The position numbers and the translations under genes are program-made. From Thermoleophilia bacterium (lineage in GTDB: Bacteria > Actinomycetota > Thermoleophilia > Miltoncostaeales > Miltoncostaeaceae): a stretch of DNA of 7,112 nt. This document shows, in pieces, positions 1 to 4,529 of the stretch. The notes below the pieces were generated by a model. That model had not been told where the DNA came from and did no database searches. It saw nothing but the letters and a program-made list of their open reading frames with translations. Location: positions 1 to 7,112 of the forward strand of contig JAEMRL010000116.1 in assembly GCA_016463385.1 (NCBI GenBank), read 5' to 3'. The stretch's first letter is position 1; each line of letters begins with the position of its first letter.

Positions 1-58
1 AGCGCACCCTGCGAGCCATGAGACCCGACAGGGCGCCGTTGCCCTTCGGATCGTCCAT
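1..58 (-). CDS. Possible start of a divergent gene (partial, unidentified)
   Basis: Read leftward from an ATG at 58-56, the frame is open to the window edge and gives about 19 residues beginning MDDPKGNGALSG. Third codon positions are mostly G or C, as expected for coding sequence in such a genome. Against it: the frame is equally open and GC3-rich before this ATG, the only purine-rich stretch (GGAG) touches the start codon with no spacer, and 19 residues are too few to recognise a family. If real, the flagellar cluster has a divergent neighbour and bases 59-426 are a shared control region. Confidence 0.2.
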   Translation of the reverse strand, partial: MDDPKGNGALSGLMARRVR

Positions 59-178
59 CTCCGCGCAGACGACCTGGTCACGGGACGGAAGCAGGCGCGG
101 CGCCGACCAAGCGTCCGGTCTCGCGGACGTGACCGTCCCATGTGGCCGTCCCTCGCAGCGCAGGGCACTCGGTGTTTC

Positions 179-316
179 TCAGGCCATCCCCGCCGCACGG
201 CGGTGCCTGAAGATGCAAATCGGCCCGACCAAGGGCCGATTTGCCGCCCTGATCTCCCCGCAAGAGGGAGATCAGTGCGTCGACGCACGTCCCGCGCACG
301 GATTCGTCCGACCGCG
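179..316. promoter_or_regulatory. Array of five tandem hairpins (candidate structured leader or ncRNA)
   Basis: Five hairpins follow one another with almost no unpaired linker. H1: 179-184 pairs with 205-210 (TCAGGC/GCCTGA), enclosing 190-194/199-203 (CCGCC/GGCGG). H2: 215-226 pairs with 233-244, twelve perfect pairs (GCAAATCGGCCC), loop GACCAA. H3: 249-258 pairs with 266-275, ten perfect pairs (CTGATCTCCC), loop CGCAAGA. H4: the 14-bp palindrome 275-288 (GTGCGTCGACGCAC), sharing base 275 with H3. H5: 293-296/313-316 plus 299-302/307-310, loop TTCG. Linkers are AGAT, CGCC, none, and about four bases. The stems contain no G-U pairs, so the strand cannot be decided from the sequence. There is no T-run after any stem, so these are not classical terminators. 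I do not recognise a known riboswitch class. Since fliJ starts 111 bases downstream, a flagellar operon leader is the simplest reading. A cluster of transcription barriers or protein-binding inverted repeats are alternatives. Confidence 0.5.
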
Positions 317-359
317 CAGACGATCACGTGGCGCCAGCCGAACTGAGGAGACCCAGTCC

Positions 360-407
360 GGATCCCGGCGCCCGGCGCCGGCCGGCGCCCATCAAGGATC
401 CCGGCGC
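360..407. repeat. 12-bp direct repeat flanking a 16-bp palindrome
   Basis: GGATCCCGGCGC occurs at 360-371 and again at 396-407. Between the copies lies the perfect palindrome GGCGCCGGCCGGCGCC at 374-389. The second copy fills most of the spacer of the sigma-28-like promoter match just upstream of fliJ, and the palindrome ends two bases before its -35 element. That placement would suit an operator or another protein-binding site. Short GC palindromes are common in GC-rich DNA, so function is not established. Confidence 0.4.
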
Positions 408-418
408 GCCGCCGATAG
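392..418 (+). promoter_or_regulatory. Sigma-28 (FliA/SigD)-like promoter match before fliJ
   Basis: TCAA (392-395), a 15-base spacer, then GCCGATAG (411-418). The known sigma-28/SigD consensus is TAAA-N14-16-GCCGATAA/T, so seven of eight -10 bases and three of four -35 bases match. Transcription would start near base 425, giving an almost leaderless fliJ message, although AGGTGG (417-422) looks like a ribosome binding site for the same ATG. A transcript from this promoter would lack that site, so the match may work only as a secondary promoter or may be fortuitous. Confidence 0.4.
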
Positions 419-426
419 GTGGATCA

Positions 427-882
427 ATGGCCCGCTTCAAATTCCGCCTCGAGCAGGTGCTCGACCACCGCACGCGGCGCGAGGACCTGATGAAGCAGGA
501 GCTGGCCCGCGCGATGGCCGCGGTGGCCCTGCAGCAGGAGAAGGCCGTCACCGCCGAGCGGGCGGTCGAGTCGTCGCTCGCCGAGCTGCGGGCCCTGATG
601 GACGGCGCTGTCGAGCTCGACCGGCTGCGCGCCGGCCACGACGCCCTGGCGCTGATGCGCTCGCGGGCCGTGCACGAGCGGGACACCGTCGAGGCCCTCG
701 CGGTCGTGGCCGACGAGCGCCGCGCCGACCTCGTGCGCGCCAGCCAGGAGCGCGAGGCGCTGACCCAGCTGCGGGCGACCGCCCTGGAGCGCCACCGCGT
801 GGAGGGCCTGCGCGTGGAGGGCATCGAGCTCGACGAGCTCGCGATGCGCCGCGCCGCGCGCCGCCCGGGCGTCGCCGCATGA
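427..882 (+). CDS. fliJ: Flagellar export protein FliJ
   Basis: FliJ is the small coiled-coil component of the flagellar type III export apparatus. In studied bacteria it works with the FliI ATPase ring and FlhA and helps recycle export chaperones at the cytoplasmic base of the flagellum. The 151-residue product has the normal family length (about 147) and the conserved amino-terminal pattern FKFRLEQVLDHR (residues 4-15). The rest is almost entirely charged, alanine-rich helix with heptad character, as expected for an antiparallel coiled coil. The ATG at 427 is chosen because AGGTGG lies three to four bases upstream and the family pattern begins there. The same frame is open back to 328, but that extension is proline/arginine-rich and unlike FliJ. 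The gene is first in this cluster and has no fliI in front of it, which is unusual. The next gene, fliK, begins 115 bases downstream. Confidence 0.88.
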   Translation: MARFKFRLEQVLDHRTRREDLMKQELARAMAAVALQQEKAVTAERAVESSLAELRALMDGAVELDRLRAGHDALALMRSRAVHERDTVEALAVVADERRADLVRASQEREALTQLRATALERHRVEGLRVEGIELDELAMRRAARRPGVAA

Positions 883-899
883 GCCGGTGGCGCCCCACT

Positions 900-926
900 T
901 CGGATTCCCCGGCCATCTGCCGATAG
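900..926 (+). promoter_or_regulatory. Weak sigma-28-like -10 match in the fliJ-fliK gap
   Basis: GCCGATAG occurs at 919-926, identical to the -10 match before fliJ. The expected -35 position (900-903) reads TCGG, which keeps only two of the four bases TCAA. Transcription would begin near 933 and leave a leader of about 65 bases before fliK. That leader includes a GC hairpin (942-949 with 955-962, eight pairs including two G-U) and the AAGGAGGG ribosome binding site at 976-983. The good -10 and poor -35 make this a tentative call. Confidence 0.25.
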
Positions 927-975
927 CAGGGGAGAGGTACCGCGGCCCCATGACGGGGTCGTGACGAGCACCGAC

Positions 976-1001
976 AAGGAGGGACGGTGTCGATGAGATG
1001 A
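976..1001 (+). promoter_or_regulatory. fliK ribosome binding site with overlapping mini-ORF
   Basis: AAGGAGGG (976-983) is the strongest Shine-Dalgarno sequence in the window, yet it lies 14 bases from the fliK ATG at 998, which is long. It is ideally spaced (9 bases) for the ATG at 993, which opens only ATG-AGA-TGA (993-1001). An in-frame GTG at 987 gives the slightly longer GTG-TCG-ATG-AGA-TGA. The mini-ORF stop overlaps the fliK start as ATGA (998-1001), the arrangement used for stop-and-restart translation. Whether the mini-ORF is translated is inference. Confidence 0.45.
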
Positions 1002-2395
1002 TCGATGCACAGCTCGGGCCGCCGGTTGCGGTCGCGAGCCGAGGAGGATCCGCCCCGACCGGGGGCGCCGGTGGCGACAACGCCACGGCCAACCGGACGC
1101 CGGCGGATGACGGGGGGTTCACGGCCGCTCTCGAAAGCCGCCGCACGCCACCCGCCTCATCGGACTCCGACGCGCGCACCGCAGAGGCCCATACACACAC
1201 GGACGCAGCCGGACCCCAGACCGGGGAGCTGCAGGAAGAGGCCGCCGCCGACGTCGGCGCCTCGCAGAAGGAGACCGCAGCGGCGGGGCTCGCCGCGGCG
1301 ATCGCCGCCGCCGTGACCGCCGTGGTTCCCACGGTGGCCTCGCCGACCCCGCCGGCCGGCGGCGCTCTCGCCGGTCAGCAGATCGCCATCGTCGTCCAGG
1401 CCGCAGGACCCCCGCAGCCGATCGCCGGCCTCGTGCCGGCGCTCCTCGACGGGAACGGCGGGGTCATGCCCGCCACGGCCGCACCGGTCGCCGGTGCGCA
1501 GGTCGCCCCGGGTCAGGCCGTCGCCGGTCAGGTCCTCGCGGCCATGCCGGCCTCCACGGTCGCCGTGGCCCAGGTGGCCGCGACGACGGAGGCGCCGGTC
1601 ACCACGACGACGCCCGCCACGCAGTCTCCCGCCGTTCCGGCTCCGGCCGCCCCGGCGGCCCAGGCCTCCGCGGCGACTCCGGCGAACGCCGCGACGGCCA
1701 CGGTCACGCTCACCATCTCGACGCCGGCGGTGGTGGACGCCGGCGGGGCCGCGGATGCGGCGGCGCCCGCGCAGCTGGTCTCCGCGCAGGCCACCACGCC
1801 GGTGGCGGAGGCGCTCAAGGGCCAGCCGGCCCTGCGTCCCCAGGTCTCGGAGGCCGCCTCGTCGGTGGCCGTCGCGACCCCGGAGCCCCCGGCCGGCTCG
1901 GTCGGCCCGGCGCCGGCCGCCGCGCCGATCCAGAACGACCCGCTCGGCGGGATCGTGCGCTCGGGCGGTGGGCTCACCACGCCCCACGAGCTGGCCCGCG
2001 AGCTCGGCCAGCGCGTCCACATGGCGGTCCGCGAGGGCGGTCGCGAGCTGGTCGTCCAGCTGCGTCCCGCCGATCTCGGCCACCTGACGATCCGGGTCAC
2101 GATGGCCGACGGCGTCATGCAGGCCACGATCATCGCGGACCGGCCCGAGGCGGCACGGATGCTGCAGCAGTCGCTCGGCAACCTGGACGCCGCGCTCGGG
2201 GACCTCGGCTACTCGCTCGACAACCTCGACGTCGCCTACCAGGGGCAGGACCCGCGCGACGCCCAGGCGCCGGCGAAGAGGGCGGAGGAAGCGGTCACGG
2301 GCGAGGTGCTCGAGGCCGACGGAAGCCCGGCCGTCTCCGGAACCCTCACATCGTCCTCGGCGGGTGGCACCGCCGGGCTCGACCTCCTCGCATAG
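998..2395 (+). CDS. fliK: Flagellar hook-length control protein FliK
   Basis: FliK is exported during hook assembly, acts as a molecular ruler, and through its C-terminal domain interacts with FlhB to switch export from hook to filament substrates. The 465-residue product has the typical two-part build. Residues 1 to about 320 are low-complexity and rich in Ala, Pro, Thr and Val, as expected for an extended ruler. About 325-414 form a globular Flg_hook (PF02120-type) domain with the signature ELVVQLRPADLGHL at 350-363, followed by a helix ending in a GYSLDNLDV-type segment. A polar Ser/Gly-rich tail closes the protein. The ATG at 998 is the only suitable start in frame. It is unusual in being overlapped by a tiny upstream frame, described separately. 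Many Gram-positive clusters place ylxF (a MotE/MgtE-like chaperone) between fliJ and fliK; it is missing here. flgD starts ten bases after the fliK stop, so the two are probably co-transcribed. The N-terminal half cannot be identified by sequence alone; the call rests on the C-terminal domain and the context. Confidence 0.9.
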   Translation: MIDAQLGPPVAVASRGGSAPTGGAGGDNATANRTPADDGGFTAALESRRTPPASSDSDARTAEAHTHTDAAGPQTGELQEEAAADVGASQKETAAAGLAAAIAAAVTAVVPTVASPTPPAGGALAGQQIAIVVQAAGPPQPIAGLVPALLDGNGGVMPATAAPVAGAQVAPGQAVAGQVLAAMPASTVAVAQVAATTEAPVTTTTPATQSPAVPAPAAPAAQASAATPANAATATVTLTISTPAVVDAGGAADAAAPAQLVSAQATTPVAEALKGQPALRPQVSEAASSVAVATPEPPAGSVGPAPAAAPIQNDPLGGIVRSGGGLTTPHELARELGQRVHMAVREGGRELVVQLRPADLGHLTIRVTMADGVMQATIIADRPEAARMLQQSLGNLDAALGDLGYSLDNLDVAYQGQDPRDAQAPAKRAEEAVTGEVLEADGSPAVSGTLTSSSAGGTAGLDLLA

Positions 2396-2405
2396 GGAGA
2401 CACCG

Positions 2406-2831
2406 ATGCCCACCATCCCCACCTCGGCCACGGGGGCCTACACGCCCACGTCGCCGCTGCCCGTTCCGAAGGAGCAGACGGACCTGTTCTCCTCGGACGG
2501 GTTCCTGAAGATCCTCTCGAGCCAGATCAAGAGCCAGAACCCGCTCGAGCCGATGAAGGACACCGAGTTCATCGCCCAGATGGCGCAGTTCTCGCAGCTC
2601 GAGCAGATCACCAGCGTGGCCAAGGACATGAAGGCGCTCGCGATGAGCAGCCAGCTCTCCCAGGGCGCGTCGCTGATCGGCAAGAGCGTCACCTACACGC
2701 CGACGGGGACCGACACACCGGTCACCGGCACGGTGGAGGCGCTCAACGTGACCGGTGACGGGCGCGGCATGAGCCTCGTCGTCAACGGCGTGTCCGTGGA
2801 CGTCGCCCTGATCACGAAGGTCGGCGCGTGA
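2406..2831 (+). CDS. flgD: Flagellar hook capping/scaffold protein FlgD (short form)
   Basis: FlgD sits at the tip of the growing hook and directs insertion of FlgE subunits. It is exported by the flagellar type III system and later discarded. The conserved amino-terminal FlgD region is clear: residues 33-67 start FLKILSSQIKSQNPLEPM and continue with TEFIAQMAQFSQLEQ. A small beta-rich segment follows (about 88-138, beginning ASLIGKSV), corresponding to the tudor-like part of the C-terminal domain. The Fn3-like insert of E. coli FlgD (231 residues) is absent. At 141 residues it is close to the short Bacillus-type protein. The ATG at 2406 is preceded by AGGGAGA (2394-2400) at good spacing, overlapping the fliK stop. 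The stop codon overlaps the GTG start of the next gene (GTGA, 2828-2831), so the two are translationally coupled. Confidence 0.93.
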   Translation: MPTIPTSATGAYTPTSPLPVPKEQTDLFSSDGFLKILSSQIKSQNPLEPMKDTEFIAQMAQFSQLEQITSVAKDMKALAMSSQLSQGASLIGKSVTYTPTGTDTPVTGTVEALNVTGDGRGMSLVVNGVSVDVALITKVGA

Positions 2832-3226
2832 GCACCGACCGGCCCACGATCGCGCCGCTCGGCCCGGTCACGGGTGCGGCCGCCGCGAAGGCGCCCGCAC
2901 GCGCGGGCTCCACGGCCGCGGCCGGGTTCGACCAGATCCTCACCAGCAAGCTGCGGTCCGACGAGGCCTCCGGCGCCCTGCGCTGGAGCGCCCACGCGGT
3001 GCAGCGGCTCTCACAGCGTCAGATCCCCATCACCCCCGAGGTGCAGCAGCGCCTCGAGGGGGCGGTGGACAAGCTGGCGGCCAAAGGCGGGCGCGAGAGC
3101 ATCGTGCTCGTCGACCGGATGGCGTTCGTGGTGTCGGTGACCAACCGCACCGTGATCACCGCGGTCGATCAGGCAGGGATGCGTGACCAGGTGTTCACGA
3201 ACATCGACAGCGCGGTCCTCAGCTAG
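2828..3226 (+). CDS. TIGR02530-type flagellar operon protein, function unknown
   Basis: This 132-residue protein matches my memory of the 'flagellar operon protein' family (TIGR02530) found between flgD and flgE in many Firmicutes. No mechanism is established to my knowledge. After a low-complexity Ala/Pro-rich amino terminus (1 to about 45) comes the conserved core: WSAHAVQRLSQRQI (53-66), KGGRESIVLVDRMAFVVSV (86-104), NRTVITAVD (106-114) and VFTNIDSAV (122-130). There is no signal peptide or membrane segment. The disordered amino terminus, including a FDQIL segment at 34-38, would suit a flagellar export substrate; this is inference. The GTG start overlaps the flgD stop by four bases and has GAAGG at 2816-2820. 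Placement between the hook cap and hook genes suggests a role in hook assembly or its control. It is followed by a 93-base gap with a strong hairpin. Confidence 0.85.
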   Translation: MSTDRPTIAPLGPVTGAAAAKAPARAGSTAAAGFDQILTSKLRSDEASGALRWSAHAVQRLSQRQIPITPEVQQRLEGAVDKLAAKGGRESIVLVDRMAFVVSVTNRTVITAVDQAGMRDQVFTNIDSAVLS

Positions 3227-3251
3227 CTCCGAGGCCGCTCCACGGATACCC

Positions 3252-3291
3252 ACCGCCCGGGCTGGACCTCATGGAAGGGGGCCCGGGCGGT
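3252..3291 (+). other. Strong hairpin in front of flgE
   Basis: ACCGCCCGGGC (3252-3262) pairs perfectly with GCCCGGGCGGT (3281-3291), eleven base pairs around an 18-base loop. It lies 25 bases after the preceding stop codon and 28 bases before the flgE ATG. There is no T-run, so a complete intrinsic terminator is doubtful. It may act as a partial terminator or as a 5' stabiliser or processing boundary for a flgE message, since far more FlgE than FlgD is needed. Confidence 0.55.
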
Positions 3292-3319
3292 ACCCCAGGG
3301 AAAGGAAACCCACACCACC

Positions 3320-4177
3320 ATGATGCGCTCCATGTTCGCGGCCGTCTCCGGCCTCAGGAACCACCAGACCATGATGGACGTGCTGGCGTCGAACATCTCC
3401 AACGTCAACACGTTCGGCTACAAGTCCCAGCGCACGACCTTCAAGGACTCGCTCTACCAGAACCTGTCCGGCGCCGGCGCGCCGGTGCCCCCGAGCCTCG
3501 GTGGTACCAACCCGCGCCAGGTGGGCCTCGGGATGTCGCTCAACTCGATCGACACCCTCATGACCCAGGGCAACTCGCAGAGCACCGGTGTCGTCACGGA
3601 CATGATGATCCAGGGCGACGGCTTCTTCCGGGTCGCCGCGCCGGGCGCCACCTTCGGCGGCGTCGGCGGCAACGACGTGACCGGCGGCGGCGAGCAGTAC
3701 ACCCGCGCCGGCAACTTCTCGTTCGACAGCCAGGGCTACCTCGTGACGACCAAGGGCCAGTACGTCCTCGGCACGCTCGCGACCACCGGCAACGTCGGCC
3801 GCCTGCAGGTGGACCCGGCGACGACGGCGGCGATCAACGTCGACGCGGCCGGCGCCGTCTCGGCCGTCAGCGCGGCCGGCGTCACCACCGCCATCGGCAC
3901 CGTGAGCCTGGCCAAGTTCGCCAACGCGCCGGGCCTGGAGCGCCTCGGCGACAACCTCTACCGCGCCTCCAACAACTCCGGCGCGGCCGTCAACGGCGCT
4001 CCCGGCGGCGCCGCCGGCCACGGCACCCTGGTGCCCGGCGCGCTCGAGATGAGCAACGTCGACCTGGCCCTCGAGTTCACCAACATGATCATCGCCCAGC
4101 GAGGTTTCCAGGCGAACTCCCGAGCCATCACCACCTCCGACGACATGCTCCAGGAGCTGGTGAACCTCAAGCGATAG
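3320..4177 (+). CDS. flgE: Flagellar hook protein FlgE (short form)
   Basis: FlgE polymerises into the curved hook, the universal joint between rod and filament. The 285-residue product shows the rod/hook amino-terminal motif (SGLRNHQTMMDVLASNISNV at 10-29, then NTFGYKS), the FlgE/F/G core motif IQGDGFFRV (97-105) with YTRAGNFSFDSQGYLV at 127-142, and the C-terminal helix region SNVDLALEFTNMIIAQRGFQ (245-264), ending TTSDDMLQELVNLKR. Length is near the Bacillus protein (about 264) and far below E. coli FlgE (402), so the outer D2 domain is reduced or absent. There is no cysteine, so the lysinoalanine cross-link described for spirochete hooks is not possible in the same way. FlgG is the main alternative, but the opening MMRSM, the flgD-flgE-flbD order and the length favour FlgE. 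The ATG at 3320 aligns with the MLRSM family start; AAAGGA (3301-3306) lies 13 bases upstream. Confidence 0.9.
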   Translation: MMRSMFAAVSGLRNHQTMMDVLASNISNVNTFGYKSQRTTFKDSLYQNLSGAGAPVPPSLGGTNPRQVGLGMSLNSIDTLMTQGNSQSTGVVTDMMIQGDGFFRVAAPGATFGGVGGNDVTGGGEQYTRAGNFSFDSQGYLVTTKGQYVLGTLATTGNVGRLQVDPATTAAINVDAAGAVSAVSAAGVTTAIGTVSLAKFANAPGLERLGDNLYRASNNSGAAVNGAPGGAAGHGTLVPGALEMSNVDLALEFTNMIIAQRGFQANSRAITTSDDMLQELVNLKR

Positions 4178-4199
4178 GCGAGTGACCGCCGCGGCCTGA

Positions 4200-4219
4200 C
4201 CCGCCGCTCAACCGGCGGG
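4200..4219 (+). other. Hairpin after flgE, overlapping the next promoter match
   Basis: CCCGCCG (4200-4206) pairs with CGGCGGG (4213-4219) around the loop CTCAAC. It begins 22 bases after the flgE stop and could protect or end the hook message. No T-run follows. The loop contains the TCAA that forms the -35 half of the sigma-28-like promoter, so the two functions may overlap. Confidence 0.4.
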
Positions 4220-4234
4220 CCGGACGACCGATAA
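4208..4234 (+). promoter_or_regulatory. Sigma-28 (FliA/SigD)-like promoter for flbD-motA-motB-fliL
   Basis: TCAA (4208-4211), a 15-base spacer, then ACCGATAA (4227-4234). Seven of eight -10 bases and three of four -35 bases agree with the sigma-28/SigD consensus. The -35 sequence and spacing are identical to the match before fliJ. Predicted transcription start is near 4241, leaving a leader of about 52 bases that contains the flbD ribosome binding site. The position, in the longest gap inside the cluster and just ahead of the stator genes, fits the known late (class 3) control of motAB in enteric bacteria. Confidence 0.55.
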
Positions 4235-4292
4235 GCGGGGGGCGTAAGAGGCCCCTCGCCGGTCCCGGCCCGCCATCGCACCGGAGGATGAA

Positions 4293-4511
4293 GTGATCAC
4301 CCTGCATCGCCTGAACGGAGAAGAGATGACGCTGAACGCGGATCTCATCCTCACCATCGAGGCCACTCCGGACACGCACATCATCATGATGGACCGGCGC
4401 CAGCTGCTGGTCCTCGAGAGCGTCGAGGAGGTCATCGACGCCGCCATCGAGTACCGGCGCCTCGTCGCCACCGGTGGGCACCTCGCCGCCGCCGCCCCCC
4501 TGACCACCTAG
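4293..4511 (+). CDS. flbD: FlbD/SwrD family flagellar protein
   Basis: This 72-residue protein belongs to the FlbD family (PF06289), not to be confused with the Caulobacter regulator of the same name. The Bacillus subtilis member, SwrD (YlzI), lies directly after flgE and is needed for swarming because it increases flagellar motor power; its mechanism is unresolved. The typical features are present: MITLHRLNG at 1-9, LNADLILTIEATPDT at 14-28, a short strand-turn-strand (HIIMMDRRQLLVLES), and the acidic helix VEEVIDAAIEYRR at 44-56. A short Ala/Gly tail follows. The start is GTG at 4293, supported by GGAGG at 4283-4287 five bases upstream and by the family's usual first residues. It is soluble, with no membrane segment. 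It sits 115 bases after flgE and only 18 bases before motA, so it groups transcriptionally with the stator genes, in line with a role at the motor. Confidence 0.93.
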   Translation: MITLHRLNGEEMTLNADLILTIEATPDTHIIMMDRRQLLVLESVEEVIDAAIEYRRLVATGGHLAAAAPLTT

Positions 4512-4529
4512 CGCGGGGGGTAGCTCCAC

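Larger units (their letters stand above)
59..426. other. Long non-coding region upstream of fliJ
   Basis: No reading frame here looks like a flagellar or other known protein. In particular, the C-terminus of FliI, which usually precedes fliJ, is absent. The region instead holds, in order: a row of five hairpins (179-316), a 12-bp direct repeat enclosing a 16-bp perfect palindrome (360-407), a sigma-28-like promoter match (392-418), and the fliJ ribosome binding site AGGTGG (417-422). Nothing definite is seen in 59-178 apart from a weak four-base-pair CCCT/AGGG hairpin at 150-165. The density of inverted repeats suggests a structured 5' leader or a stand-alone RNA. Confidence 0.7.

Noticed and set aside
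236..243. GCCGATTT with upstream CAAA (216-219) as a further sigma-28-like promoter
   Set aside because: Both parts belong to the perfect inverted repeat of hairpin H2, and the octamer departs from the consensus at two of its final three bases.
299..310. CGGATTCGTCCG, reminiscent of a tRNA T-arm
   Set aside because: There is no acceptor, D-arm or anticodon arm in register; it fits as the tip of hairpin H5.
179..316. A known c-di-GMP or other named riboswitch
   Set aside because: I could not find the conserved core sequences of the c-di-GMP-I class or other classes I know. The structure is reported without a class.
18..926. A 302-codon open frame on the + strand covering the upstream region and fliJ
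   Set aside because: It is Arg/Pro/Ala-rich, resembles no family, and overlaps fliJ in another frame. Long spurious frames are expected at this GC content.
424..1332. A 302-codon - strand frame opposite fliJ and the start of fliK
   Set aside because: No family resemblance; it crosses fliJ, an intergenic gap with regulatory signals and fliK.
1157..2431. A 424-codon open frame on the - strand opposite fliK
   Set aside because: The product is Arg/Gly-rich low complexity, the mirror of the Ala/Pro-rich fliK coding sequence, with no recognisable domain.
3241..3248. CACGGATA before flgE as a sigma-28 -10 element
   Set aside because: It lacks the CCGATA core and has no suitable -35.
3269..4021. 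Long frames overlapping flgE on the - strand, and another on the + strand at 3271-4185
   Set aside because: Both are His/Arg/Gly-rich shadows of flgE, which has clear family motifs.
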